DNA of 64,000 nt from Corynebacterium diphtheriae (lineage in GTDB: Bacteria > Actinomycetota > Actinomycetes > Mycobacteriales > Mycobacteriaceae): assembly GCF_001457455.1 (NCBI RefSeq), contig NZ_LN831026.1:372001-436000 (forward strand), given 5' to 3'. Below are positions 38,360 through 47,265 of this stretch, in pieces. The first letter of the stretch is position 1; each line of letters starts with the position of its first letter. Both the position numbers and the translations under genes were made by a program. The notes under the pieces are model-generated. The model did no database searches. It saw only the letters and a program-made list of their open reading frames with translations, and was not told the DNA's origin.

Positions 38360-39691
38360 TTAACCAGGGAAAGGCGCATTCGGGCGTGCGTAGAAGACCC
38401 AAGTTAGAACTGCACAAAGTGCGAAGAATACGACACAGCCCCAATAAAAGACTGGAGCTCCGAATGAGGAAACCAAAACACCTACGACGAATGGGCCGAA
38501 TGCTGCGATAGCGGCGGTCCAGCCAATCACTCCGCCTGCTTGACGACGGGGGAAAATCATAGGCATCTGTTTAAAGGTTCCAGCATTCCCCAAACCAGTA
38601 AAGAAGAACATCGTGAGCATAGCTGCGAGGAAATACCAGAACTGGCTAGGATCTGTGGGGTGGAGGAACAACGCAGCTACAGCAGTAGAAACTGCCATAC
38701 CAATGCAGGAAATAAGCGTCCATACTGCACCGCCGAAGCGGTCGCATAGCGGACCCCAAGCAGCGCGGACCGCTGCAGAAATGAGTGGGCCAAGGAAGGC
38801 GAAGGTGGCGCCCTTAGGCAAGTCTTCTACAGCGAATGTTTCTGCGAGAGAAGAGTTAACGCCGTAAATATTGTTGACCATCAACGCGAATTGGGCGGCA
38901 AAGCCGGAGAATGCACCGAATGTTGCGAGGTAAATCAGCGTCATGACCCATGTGTTGGAGTTGCCAAAAATATCCATTTGCTGGCGGAAATTTGCTTTGA
39001 CGGGAACATCCTTTAAGTAAATCCACGCAAGGACACCGGCAAGAATTGTCCAAGGAACCATGAAGATAGCAGGTGTATGAACAAATATCTCGCTACCGTC
39101 GGTACGTAATTGTGGATTGACGCTGACTCCCCAAAGAGACAGGCCCATGAGCAGCGGTGCGACAAGTTGGATGAAAGAAACACCGAAGTTACCGATTCCG
39201 GCTTGTAAACCGAGAGCGGTTCCTGACTTAGCTTTGGGGAAGAAGTAACCGGTCGATGGCATGTAACCGGAGAAGATACCGCCGCCTAAACCGCCAGCGA
39301 CCGAGAGAACCAGCATCCACCAGTATGGAGTATTGGGGTTAATGACAGCGAAGAACCATCCCAGCATAGGTAGCGCTAGGATGAAGGAAGAGAAGGTCAC
39401 CATTTTTCTTGTTCCGATGATCGGAGGCAAGAACATAAAGGCTAGGCGGGAAAAACCAGCTGATAAGCCAGATGCTGATGACAGCCAGTAGAGTTGCGAT
39501 TTTGAGAAGTTAAAGCCAATTTGATTGAGCTGAGGCGCGATGGCCGAAACCAAGTACCACGTCGCAAAACCAATGAATAGAGAATAAGTGGTGATCGCTA
39601 GTGTGCGCCACGCAATTTTTGAGTCCCAAGAGTTTGAATCTTCTGGATTCCAGTTTGTAAGAACGCGCCCAGAAATATTGGCGGTTGCCAT
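38360..39691 (-). CDS. narK: Nitrate/nitrite transporter NarK (MFS)
   Basis: 443 residues with twelve membrane segments. Family motifs of nitrate/nitrite porters are visible: the glycine-rich SVAGGLGGGIFSGYMPSTGYFFPKAKSG (only part quoted) and later FFTGLGNAGTFKQMPMIFPRRQAGGVIGW. It is the first gene of the narKGHJI operon. It probably exchanges nitrite for nitrate or cotransports nitrate. Upstream on the same strand lies an AT-rich region with palindromes that should contain the anaerobically regulated promoter. Confidence 0.93.
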   Translation of the reverse strand: MATANISGRVLTNWNPEDSNSWDSKIAWRTLAITTYSLFIGFATWYLVSAIAPQLNQIGFNFSKSQLYWLSSASGLSAGFSRLAFMFLPPIIGTRKMVTFSSFILALPMLGWFFAVINPNTPYWWMLVLSVAGGLGGGIFSGYMPSTGYFFPKAKSGTALGLQAGIGNFGVSFIQLVAPLLMGLSLWGVSVNPQLRTDGSEIFVHTPAIFMVPWTILAGVLAWIYLKDVPVKANFRQQMDIFGNSNTWVMTLIYLATFGAFSGFAAQFALMVNNIYGVNSSLAETFAVEDLPKGATFAFLGPLISAAVRAAWGPLCDRFGGAVWTLISCIGMAVSTAVAALFLHPTDPSQFWYFLAAMLTMFFFTGLGNAGTFKQMPMIFPRRQAGGVIGWTAAIAAFGPFVVGVLVSSFGAPVFYWGCVVFFALCAVLTWVFYARPNAPFPG

Positions 39692-39942
39692 AAGTTTTTT
39701 CTTTCTCGTCGTGATAACACGAGACTTGGATTACATATTAAGGTGTGCAGTGTCTCCGGCTACAGATATGTCTGCATGAAATGATAGTTACATATATGTG
39801 ATCAAAAATAAAAACTCTATAACGTCAGTTGAGGTGATTATTTCCTGATTTTTTTTCGGAAAAATCAATAACCGCAGGTAACTGAAAGGAGCGTCAGGTG
39901 ACAGGTTGCAAGTGTATGGATATGGTTTCTGTCACAGTGTGC
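39692..39942 (-). promoter_or_regulatory. Upstream region of narK
   Basis: 250 AT-rich bases without a gene. An ACATATATGT palindrome (39790-39799) is directly followed by the half-site TGTGATCA. GATTTTTTTTCGGAAAAATC at 39849-39868 has arms GATTTTT/AAAAATC. These are candidates for the regulators known for narK in corynebacteria (ArnR, GlxR), but no full consensus site can be claimed by eye. Confidence 0.35.
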
Positions 39943-40486
39943 GGGTTAAGTAAAGAAAAGTGTGTCTGCTCGGCGTGGCGGGCATAAGGAGGTGGGGGCT
40001 AGCCGACGGTGCCTTTTTTGATTCCAACGCTGTGACTGTACTCGGTTGAGATAGCGTTGTCATAGAAAGCTCGTCGGCCTGTTTCCTGGTCTGCTTTGTT
40101 CTCGTCTGGTTGGGTGAGAGCTGTGACTTTGGCGAGTGCGCCCATTCCCACAGTTTGCCTTGGGATGTTGTTCCGGTTTGTAGATGGTTTTCTCATTTAG
40201 GAAGTCGTTGAAGAGGTGCTTTGTCGGCCTTGGTTCGTGGCCTGGAGGTGGTTAGGTGTCTAATGCGACGTTGTGGGTGAACGGTGCATCGTTGGATGGT
40301 GGCCAGCAGTTTTGTGTAGTCGGTGGTGCAGAGTGTGCCTAGTGGTTTCTTTAGTAGTGGTGTTGTTCTTCTTCACCGAAAAACACCACCACGGATGCAT
40401 AGCGCAGTGGTGGCATGAAACTCGGTATTGAGTGGGGTTTTCCTGCGGTGATCATGGGATCGGGACACACTTTTCTTTACTTAACC
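39943..40486 (-). mobile_element. Remnant insertion sequence with intact 24-bp terminal inverted repeats (IS1249-like)
   Basis: GGGTTAAGTAAAGAAAAGTG(TGTC) at 39943-39966 recurs as a perfect inverted copy at 40463-40486, enclosing about 540 bases. On the minus strand the interior keeps pieces of a transposase in different frames: TIQRCTVHPQRRIRHLTTSR-type sequence (around 40240-40290), resembling the QRCxxHxQRxIR...TSRPRT block of IS1249-type transposases, and a 65-residue open frame at 39999-40196. Stops separate the pieces, and most of a transposase is missing. CAGT next to both ends (cagtgtgc left, cagtatat right) may be a decayed target duplication. It sits between the two nitrate carrier genes. 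Confidence 0.75.
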
Positions 40487-40511
40487 CCAGTATATTGTGA
40501 TACTGGATATG

Positions 40512-40551
40512 TGACTGGCCACACACTCATATGTGAGTGTGTGGCCAGTCA
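40512..40551. terminator. Perfect 18-bp stem-loop downstream of the second nitrate carrier gene
   Basis: TGACTGGCCACACACTCA (40512-40529) and its exact complement (40534-40551) enclose a TATG loop. It lies 15 bases beyond the 3' end of the minus-strand carrier gene at 40566. There is no U-tract on the minus strand, so it may act as an RNA end-stabilising or factor-dependent terminator. Confidence 0.6.
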
Positions 40552-40565
40552 TTGAGATTAAATTC

Positions 40566-41861
40566 CTAATGTTGATAAACCTTCTTGGAATTCTCGTCGG
40601 TGTGTGAATCTACCTCCGGACGTATCCGAAGAATAGAGAAATGCATCCATAATGCAGATCCAACAACCAAAACAAAGAGAACGATAAAAGGACTCGTGGA
40701 CCACCCAGTCCATGCCTTTGTATAAGCAAAAAGTGGAGGAAGGAAGAAGCCGCCTAAGCCGCCGAGCATTCCTACTAGTCCGCCTACCGCCCCTACGTCG
40801 TGAGGGAAATATTCTGGAATATGCTTGTAAACAGCAGCTTTGCCGATGCCCATTGCGCACCCAAGTACAAAAATCAACAGGGTAAAGAAATAAATGTTGA
40901 TAAAGCTCTGGGGGAGGATCAACAACCCAGAAACCGCTGCCATCACAGCAAACGTTTTATACATTGCGCGTCGTGCACCATATTTATCAGCAAACCAGCC
41001 GCCGACTGGGCGAAGAAGTGAAGCTGGGAAGATAAAGATTGCGGTAAGCAAGCCTGCGACAGCCAACGTCGCCTCGTAGTTCGAAATATAGTACTTAGGC
41101 AACGTTGCAGATAAAGCCACATAGGCACCGAACATCACGACGTAATAGAGGCTAAAACGCCAGACGCGAATTTGCTTCAAAGGTGTCAGCATATCCGCCA
41201 ATGTTCGATGAGATGCAGATATGCGATCAGTACGAGGAGTGCAGAGCATCATCAAGACAGCGATGATCAGCAGCAGCACGCTGTAAATGATAGGAATGAG
41301 GCGCCAACCAGCAGGAATGAAGCCAAGATACGTTGCCCCAGCTGTGCTAGCGATAATGACAGGACCAATAAACTTTGTGACGGACGCACCAACGTTACCG
41401 GCGCCGAACACACCCAAGGCGAGGCCCTGTTTGTTCTTAGGGTACCATGCTGAGGTCCATGCTGCGCCAGCAGTAAAGGAGTTGCCACAAAAACCTACGA
41501 GGAAGGCTAGGCAGAGGATCATGGTGTAATTCTGGGCAAAAGCTACACCAAGAGAGGCGAGTGCGGAAAAGAGCGTAATTCCCAGCATGACTTTTCGGCC
41601 GCCGATTTTATCGGCGAGGATGCCAGCAGGAAGTCGCCACATGGAACCATTTAAGATAGCCACCGCTAGTACCCATGACAGTTGAGTATCGCTGAGGTTG
41701 AATTCCTTTTGGATAGGTGTGCCCAAGATTCCGAACATGAGCCATACAGCGAACATCATCGTAAAAGATAATGTTGAGAAAATGAGAACAGATTTTGATC
41801 CCATTGGTAAACGCTGACTGTGAGGCGTTGTAGCGGGATCATGAAGGGGATTGTGACTCAT
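40566..41861 (-). CDS. Second nitrate/nitrite MFS transporter
   Basis: 431 residues, twelve membrane segments. It belongs to the NarK/NasA group but to a different branch from narK at 38360: opening SFTMMFAVWLMFGILGTPIQKEF, then FVGFCGNSFTAGAAWTSAWYP-type and GVFGAGNVGASVTKF motifs. Such pairs (one antiporter, one proton symporter) are common next to narGHJI. It is transcribed on its own, divergent from mog, and is separated from narK by an insertion sequence remnant. Alternative role: nitrite export. Confidence 0.9.
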   Translation of the reverse strand: MSHNPLHDPATTPHSQRLPMGSKSVLIFSTLSFTMMFAVWLMFGILGTPIQKEFNLSDTQLSWVLAVAILNGSMWRLPAGILADKIGGRKVMLGITLFSALASLGVAFAQNYTMILCLAFLVGFCGNSFTAGAAWTSAWYPKNKQGLALGVFGAGNVGASVTKFIGPVIIASTAGATYLGFIPAGWRLIPIIYSVLLLIIAVLMMLCTPRTDRISASHRTLADMLTPLKQIRVWRFSLYYVVMFGAYVALSATLPKYYISNYEATLAVAGLLTAIFIFPASLLRPVGGWFADKYGARRAMYKTFAVMAAVSGLLILPQSFINIYFFTLLIFVLGCAMGIGKAAVYKHIPEYFPHDVGAVGGLVGMLGGLGGFFLPPLFAYTKAWTGWSTSPFIVLFVLVVGSALWMHFSILRIRPEVDSHTDENSKKVYQH

Positions 41862-42031
41862 GGTGTACTTTCCGAATGAGATTCTTTTGCCGAGTGTTCA
41901 AAGAAACGTGCATAGTGTGCAAAAGATAGGGGGTTGGCGTGGGTCACAAACAAAGTCAAGTAGCCGTAGACCTTAGGATGATTTTAACTATGTTGAGTGG
42001 TCAAACGAAATTTATGCACCATTAAACCTAT

Positions 42032-42047
42032 GTGATTTATCTATCAC
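42032..42047. promoter_or_regulatory. Palindrome GTGAT-N6-ATCAC upstream of mog
   Basis: GTGATttatctATCAC is a perfect 5+6+5 inverted repeat 27 bases before the mog ATG, in the divergent region with the nitrate carrier. It looks like a dimeric regulator site. The CRP/GlxR pattern TGTGA-N6-TCACA does not fit exactly because the arm spacing is eight for that motif. Confidence 0.4.
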
Positions 42048-42074
42048 GCGAACCTTGAGAAGAAAGGACCACCT

Positions 42075-42584
42075 ATGTCTTCATGTGCTATCACAGCGGC
42101 TTTTATTGTCGTATCGGATCGAATTTTTACCTCCCAACGACCCAATAAAGCATCGGCGTTGCTGCACACCCTAGTAAATTCTCCTGCTGCGTCATACCCA
42201 ATGGACGTCGTGATGGATGAGGTGATTCCAGAAGGATATACCAGTGTGGTGAACGCACTCACCCGTGCGATTGAATCCGGCGCCCACGTCATTATCACTG
42301 TCGGTGGAACTGGGATAAGAACTAAGAATCAAACCCCAGAAGCTTCCGCTGAGTTTATTCAGACTCGATTTGAGGGACTTGAACAACAAATCGTGGTTCG
42401 TGGGAGTCAGAATACCCCACTGGCTGGTCTTTCTCGTGGACTCGTAGGAGTAACCAGTAGAGACGAACAAGCTGCTTTGATTATTAACGCGCCAAGTTCT
42501 CAAGGTGGAATCAAAGATACTTGGTCGGTCATTGGTCCCGTAATCCCCAATATCTTTGAAGGGCTACGGGCTACTGAAGACTAA
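42075..42584 (+). CDS. mog: Molybdopterin adenylyltransferase
   Basis: 169 residues of the MoaB/Mog family. It has AAFIVVSDRIFTSQ, the substrate loop TVGGTGIRTKNQTPEA and the C-terminal INAPSSQGGIKDTW. It activates molybdopterin as the AMP adduct before MoeA inserts molybdate. GAGAAGAAAGGACC precedes the start. The 3' end overlaps the convergent mobA gene by 14 bases. Together with the Mog domain fused to MoaE, it is the second copy of this activity in the window. Confidence 0.9.
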   Translation: MSSCAITAAFIVVSDRIFTSQRPNKASALLHTLVNSPAASYPMDVVMDEVIPEGYTSVVNALTRAIESGAHVIITVGGTGIRTKNQTPEASAEFIQTRFEGLEQQIVVRGSQNTPLAGLSRGLVGVTSRDEQAALIINAPSSQGGIKDTWSVIGPVIPNIFEGLRATED

Positions 42585-43227
42585 TGCTGCCAAGTTCTTG
42601 TAACTCGGCGGGAGTATCGTAGTCACGCGTAGCAATACCCACCGGTACTCCAAGAGAGCACAGCGAAGGCGTACGTAGTAGCGCCTTCGCAGCTTGATCT
42701 CTAGGTGAATCAAAGGCAGCCAAACAGCGACGTAGCGCAGCGTTCCTCCATATCGTGAGAAGCGGTTGAATATGCCCCTTGTATAGCCCATAAGCCACAT
42801 CGACGTCGGGGTTATTGTTGAGTACTGAAACTAACTGCGGGCACTCTTTCGGACTCAAGGGGGCATCGACTGCCACAATGCCGATATAACCCGATGCGCA
42901 CGATAGGGAGTCCACTCCTGCAGCAATCCCTGCTACTGGGCCACCAAAAGCTGGATACTCGGATACTTGACGAATATGGTGGGGCAGAGTGAGATCAGCA
43001 CCAGAAACAACGATCGGCTCATAACCTATTGTCTGCACTTCACGAATGCACATGTCGATAAGCCGTTCGTCATTGACCCTAACTTGAGCTTTGTCACTTC
43101 CCATACGGCGGCTATGTCCGCCGGCAAGAATGATGATGGAAACCGCAGGTTTGTCAGAGTTCGCGAGACCAATCACCTGATCGGCCTCCTGACTTAGCCA
43201 CGATGCCGCACTTTCCGATATAGGCAC
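42571..43227 (-). CDS. mobA: Molybdenum cofactor guanylyltransferase
   Basis: 218 residues. The nucleotide-binding signature LAGGHSRRMGSDKAQV is near residue 34, and GPVAGIAAGVDSL and VAVDAPLSPKECPQL follow. MobA links GMP to molybdenum-MPT; the bis-MGD form is what NarG needs. The ATG at 43227 lies 74 bases inside moaC. An in-frame GTG at 43176 would cut the overlap to 23 bases and still leave the signature intact, so the exact start is open. Confidence 0.92.
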   Translation of the reverse strand: MPISESAASWLSQEADQVIGLANSDKPAVSIIILAGGHSRRMGSDKAQVRVNDERLIDMCIREVQTIGYEPIVVSGADLTLPHHIRQVSEYPAFGGPVAGIAAGVDSLSCASGYIGIVAVDAPLSPKECPQLVSVLNNNPDVDVAYGLYKGHIQPLLTIWRNAALRRCLAAFDSPRDQAAKALLRTPSLCSLGVPVGIATRDYDTPAELQELGSISLQ

Positions 43228-43621
43228 TACGATCGACCCCCTTCACCATGTCGATGATGGTCAAAGCTGCGACAGTAACTGCTGTTAACGCTTCCATTTC
43301 TACTCCAGTACGGTCTGCCGTACGCACCGTTGCCTCCAAAGCAACCCGGTTGTTTTCGATTGCAATGTTCACTTCACAACCATGGACCCCAATGGTATGA
43401 GCTAAGGGAAGTAACTGAGGAACTTGCTTTGCTGCAGAAATACCAGCAATACGTGCGCACGCTAGTACATCCCCTTTGGGAACGGTTCCAGAAATCAAAG
43501 CCTCGAGGATTGCCTGCGAGCAAATGACCTCACCTTGAGCTGTTGCACTTCGGACAGTGGGCTGTTTCTGAGTGACATCAACCATATAAGCGGTTCCGGC
43601 ATCATTAAGGTGAGTAAACAT
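43154..43621 (-). CDS. moaC: Cyclic pyranopterin monophosphate synthase
   Basis: 155 residues, complete. It starts FTHLNDAGTAYMVDVTQKQPTVR and carries LPLAHTIGVHGCEVNI (the family usually has LCHPL here) and GVEMEALTAVTVAALTIIDM, the MoaC core with the lysine at MVKGVDRSA. It works with MoaA in the first step from GTP to cPMP. It lies eight bases after moeA and overlaps mobA. Confidence 0.93.
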   Translation of the reverse strand: MFTHLNDAGTAYMVDVTQKQPTVRSATAQGEVICSQAILEALISGTVPKGDVLACARIAGISAAKQVPQLLPLAHTIGVHGCEVNIAIENNRVALEATVRTADRTGVEMEALTAVTVAALTIIDMVKGVDRSAYIGKCGIVAKSGGRSGDWSREL

Positions 43622-43629
43622 ATTTTCTC

Positions 43630-44877
43630 CTAGAAATTAAGTGGAATAATTTTCGGTCCTTGATCAGAAGCTACAGGGACATGAATGAAGGCATTAACAC
43701 CTGCGAGCGAACCAACGAAATGTGAAGCGTAGGGAACTGGAGTGACGGAAGCACTTTTGTGTAAATCGAAAATAGCCGGCACAAAAATGTCTCTATCCTG
43801 AGCGAGCGGAAGTGTCCCTGTGATTGGAGCCTGAAACGACGTGAGAGGCTGCGGTTGCATCCCAGATAATGTCTGAATGACAGGTCGAGCGAACAAATGG
43901 AATGACACGAAAGAACTCACCGGATTTCCAGGTAGGCAAATTACGATGGCATTGCCCACAGTCCCTCTACCTTGAGGTTTACCGGGTTTCATCAACACTT
44001 TTCCGAACCACATAGAAGAGGTTTCTTGAGTGCGATCACTGGAAAGCGATTCTTTAACGACGTCAAAAGCACCTGCTGAGATTCCGCCACTGGTAATGAT
44101 GAGATCTGAAGTAGCAGCAGCCTCTGCTACCGCGAGGGAGAACGCGTCCGGATCATCAGAGACCCTTAACACGCGCGCTGTGGCAAGGCGAGTGTCGTTA
44201 ACCATGTGAGCCAACATTGATGAGTTGGAATCCGGAATCTGAGACTCATCTAACGTATCAGAGCAGGTGGGATCAGTTAATTCGTTACCCGTAGCAATGA
44301 CGGTCACCCGTACCGTTGGGAAAACCTCTACTTCGTGGACACCTCCCGATATCAAGGCTGCCAGCGTGCCTGCGTCGATAAGCGAATGCGCGGAAGCAAT
44401 GCGATCACCGACCCCAACGTTTTCTCCACGGTAACGAATATTTTCCTCTTCGGAAGGCACCGAGCTGTCAATCGTGACGTACTGCGGGCATTCTATAGGG
44501 CCGGCAGGTATATCAGTCTTTTCCACCGGTACGACGGTCAAACCGGAACCGATGATGGCTGAACCAGTCATGATTCTCACAGCATGCCCAGCTGGCACCT
44601 CGACTGGAGGTGCACCAGCAGGAACATCACCTGCCACAGGCAATGTCCAAGGACCAGAGCCACGAAGATCCTGGGTGTGAACTAGAAAACCATCCATTGC
44701 CGAGTTATTCATCGGTGGAATCGGGAGTTGAGCTTCAACGTCTGAAGCTAAAACAGGGAGAGTAGCTACGGTATTACAGTCTTGCACGCGGAACTTTTGA
44801 GTACGTCGACGCGTTACTGCAGTAGTCGCTAGCTCGATACATGCATCACGGTGCTCTGTAGGGGTGATCATCATCAT
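43630..44877 (-). CDS. moeA: Molybdopterin molybdenumtransferase
   Basis: 415 residues. N-terminal region has IPPMNNSAMDGFLVHTQD; the MogA-like domain has ATGNELTDP, TSGGISAGAFDVVKESL and PGKPQGRGTVGNAIVICLPGNPVSS; and a C-terminal beta-barrel region ends in VPVASDQGPKIIPLNF. It inserts molybdate into adenylated MPT. It stands in the operon moaA-moeA-moaC-mobA on the minus strand. A decayed paralogue lies at 46.95-47.27 kb. Confidence 0.95.
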   Translation of the reverse strand: MMMITPTEHRDACIELATTAVTRRRTQKFRVQDCNTVATLPVLASDVEAQLPIPPMNNSAMDGFLVHTQDLRGSGPWTLPVAGDVPAGAPPVEVPAGHAVRIMTGSAIIGSGLTVVPVEKTDIPAGPIECPQYVTIDSSVPSEEENIRYRGENVGVGDRIASAHSLIDAGTLAALISGGVHEVEVFPTVRVTVIATGNELTDPTCSDTLDESQIPDSNSSMLAHMVNDTRLATARVLRVSDDPDAFSLAVAEAAATSDLIITSGGISAGAFDVVKESLSSDRTQETSSMWFGKVLMKPGKPQGRGTVGNAIVICLPGNPVSSFVSFHLFARPVIQTLSGMQPQPLTSFQAPITGTLPLAQDRDIFVPAIFDLHKSASVTPVPYASHFVGSLAGVNAFIHVPVASDQGPKIIPLNF

Positions 44878-44898
44878 GAGTCCTTAGTGAGAAGCTAA

Positions 44899-45966
44899 TT
44901 AACCGCCGATAGCAGACATCGTGCGTGTAGGTTGGATGAAGTCTGTCTGGTTAATTCCATGACCGCGTTTTTTATCCCAAGCATTCAGCCGCCACGCCGC
45001 CACAATATCATCGTCAGTTGCACCATGACGCATGAGATCACGTAACGAGACTTCCTCGTTGGCGAACAAACAATTGCGTACCGCACCGTCGGCCGTCAAA
45101 CGAGTGCGATCACAGCCAGCACAGAACGGCTTTGTTACCGCGGCAATCACACCGATGTGCCCATGGAAATCATCGTAGGATGCCTTCCACAGCTCTGCCG
45201 GTGCATGGCCGCGTGGTTGTGAGGACGCCGTGAGCGATATTTCTTTAGATAAAGCGCCGATAATGTCTTCGGCAGTGATCATTTCTTTTTTATCCCAATT
45301 GCGACCTGCACCAATGGGCATTTGCTCGATGAAACGTAGCTGGAGTCCACGCGATAAACAGAACTTGGCAAGAGGAACAATCTCATCTTCGTTAATACCT
45401 GGCATAATCACCGTGTTGATCTTGATGGGCGAAATACCGCTCGCAATGGCAGCATCTATTCCTGCTAAGACACTGTCTAGTCGATCTCGCCTGCTAAGTG
45501 AGAAATATGTTTGAGGATGTAAAGAATCCAAGGAAATGTTGATTCGATCAAGTCCTGCTTCGACTAATGCGTGCATCCGCTTATCTAGTCCAAGACCATT
45601 GGTCGTTAGTGCGATACTAGGACGCGATCCATCAGAAGCTGTTAAAGAACTGGTGGCAGAAATAATGTCTTCCAAGGACTTCCGTAACAATGGCTCGCCG
45701 CCAGTAAAACGAATGGAACGCACACTAAGTCGAGTCACAGCGATAGTAACTAGCCGAATGACCTCGTCATCTGTCAATACATCTGGGGTTGGCATCCAAT
45801 GCAAGCCCTCTTCTGGCATGCAATAAGTACACCGGAGATTACATTTATCCGTGAGTGATACACGCAGATCAGTGGCTTGACGTCCGAATTCATCTACAAG
45901 TTCATAAGAAGGAAGTTGTACGGAAGGAACGGCCGAGCGAGGGCTGGGATTATGCGCAGAAAGCAT
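44899..45966 (-). CDS. moaA: GTP 3',8-cyclase
   Basis: 355 residues, radical SAM enzyme. The N-terminal cluster motif is CNLRCTYCMPEEGL; RFTGGEPLLR follows. The second cluster cysteines are in PFCAGCDRTRLTADGAVRNCLF (quoted in part), and the chain ends in the essential Gly-Gly (TMSAIGG). It opens the molybdopterin pathway. First gene of the minus-strand operon moaA-moeA-moaC-mobA, with 21 bases to moeA. Confidence 0.96.
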   Translation of the reverse strand: MLSAHNPSPRSAVPSVQLPSYELVDEFGRQATDLRVSLTDKCNLRCTYCMPEEGLHWMPTPDVLTDDEVIRLVTIAVTRLSVRSIRFTGGEPLLRKSLEDIISATSSLTASDGSRPSIALTTNGLGLDKRMHALVEAGLDRINISLDSLHPQTYFSLSRRDRLDSVLAGIDAAIASGISPIKINTVIMPGINEDEIVPLAKFCLSRGLQLRFIEQMPIGAGRNWDKKEMITAEDIIGALSKEISLTASSQPRGHAPAELWKASYDDFHGHIGVIAAVTKPFCAGCDRTRLTADGAVRNCLFANEEVSLRDLMRHGATDDDIVAAWRLNAWDKKRGHGINQTDFIQPTRTMSAIGG

Positions 45967-46074
45967 GAAGATATCAACCTAGCATTTCGTGATTCACTCA
46001 GAACGTAGTAAACAAGACTAAAACGACTCTAACAGCAGGGGGACGGATTCGGTTAAAATGTTGTAGATAAGAAG

Positions 46075-46824
46075 CTACTGTAGAGCGATAAAACCATGAT
46101 CTCGCCATATCGGTGCCATATTCTTGGAGGCCAAAAGCTCAGTGATACGGCGAGCCTCGTCGGGGTGCTCTGAATGAGTTACTACTGCTGCATATAGAGT
46201 GTTAGCATAACTATCCGATTCTGGGATGTCTACTATTGTCACCGAATCCTTAGCAGCAATTGCATCCGTACGGTACACCCACCCTGCGTCTGCTTCACCT
46301 GAGACGACCTTGCCCAAAACATCAGACACTGAATTTTCTAGAGATACCGGCGACAATGAGAGATGGTTAGCACGTAGAAGCTCCTGGCTAATCTTCCCGC
46401 AGGGCACTTGTTTATCACAGAGCACAACTTTGGCGTCGTCGATGTTGTGAATACTCGTGATACCTGCACGGTTCTGTTTTGGAACGACCATCACCATATG
46501 GTTGCGGGCAATAGCAATGGGGTCGCTGACGCTCCCTTGAGCAACAGCTGCATCCATACTGCGTTGATCAGCTGAAATAAAAACATCACCCGGTGCCTGA
46601 TCGTGCAGCTGCTGGACGAGCGTTGATGAGCCAGCGTTGACAAAATCGAGCATCACATTCAGATTCTCATCTTTGATCAATGCTGCGAGATCATCATTGA
46701 TCACCCGAGAAGACGCTGCTCCAAAGATATGGACGTGAGTCTGGTCAGTGGATCGGGGTGCAGGTGAGCAACCTGTTGCCAGTGCTATGCAACACATAGC
46801 GGCAGTGATTCGCAAGAATTTCAT
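46075..46824 (-). CDS. modA: Molybdate-binding lipoprotein
   Basis: 249 residues. The signal peptide MKFLRITAAMCCIALATGCS ends in a lipobox (ATGC), so the protein is lipid-anchored on the outer face of the membrane. The mature part follows ModA: IFGAASSRVINDDLAALI, DFVNAGSSTLVQQL and GEADAGWVYRTDA. It delivers molybdate to the fused ModBC transporter encoded 15 kb away. It is transcribed separately from moaA. Confidence 0.93.
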   Translation of the reverse strand: MKFLRITAAMCCIALATGCSPAPRSTDQTHVHIFGAASSRVINDDLAALIKDENLNVMLDFVNAGSSTLVQQLHDQAPGDVFISADQRSMDAAVAQGSVSDPIAIARNHMVMVVPKQNRAGITSIHNIDDAKVVLCDKQVPCGKISQELLRANHLSLSPVSLENSVSDVLGKVVSGEADAGWVYRTDAIAAKDSVTIVDIPESDSYANTLYAAVVTHSEHPDEARRITELLASKNMAPIWRDHGFIALQ

Positions 46825-46947
46825 GAATTTACTCCTAGTGATATGAGGAAGCGGGGGCTTATGGGCGGAAGAGAATAACAGACACTGCGGTCGGACAAGA
46901 ATCCGCAGGTATCCGAGCTAATGCGTTGGTACGAATTATGATACTAA

Positions 46948-47265
46948 TCAAAATGCGAAGCAAAGGGGGGCAGCGGTAATTTGAGCATGCGGCGTGAGAC
47001 TCAAAAACACCGGTACAAAATTTTCCCGTGCCCCAGATGCTGGGAGGCCACTATGATCTTCGACCTGAAGAGCATCCCACGAGGACGAGGACGTGGGAAG
47101 ACTGGCGAGCTCACTGGATTTCCAGGGAGGCACAGAATGGTCGTCGAGTCGATCTGTGCGCAGCCTTGTGGCTTTCCTAGTTGCATAGAAACGTGGCCGA
47201 AACAAAGGGAGTCATCCGCTGCTATTGAGTATGAAGAAAGTATCTCTTTGACAACATCAAGGCGT
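46948..47265 (-). pseudogene. Fragment of a second moeA gene
   Basis: On the minus strand, LDVVKEILSS, then QLGKPQGCAQIDSTTILCLP and GNPVSSPVF, align with the moeA segment FDVVKESLSS...KPGKPQGRGTVGNAIVICLPGNPVSSF from the intact gene at 43630. After a frameshift, ARENFVPVFLSLTPHAQITAAP matches AQDRDIFVPAIFDLHKSASVTPVP. The match is clear but far from identical, so this is an old paralogue and not a fresh duplication. N-terminal domains are absent. The fragment is read in frame from the upstream IS1634-type transposase remnant. Confidence 0.75.

Noticed and set aside
46825..46947. Possible promoter or operator region of modA
   Set aside because: No convincing palindrome or -35/-10 pair could be picked out by eye.
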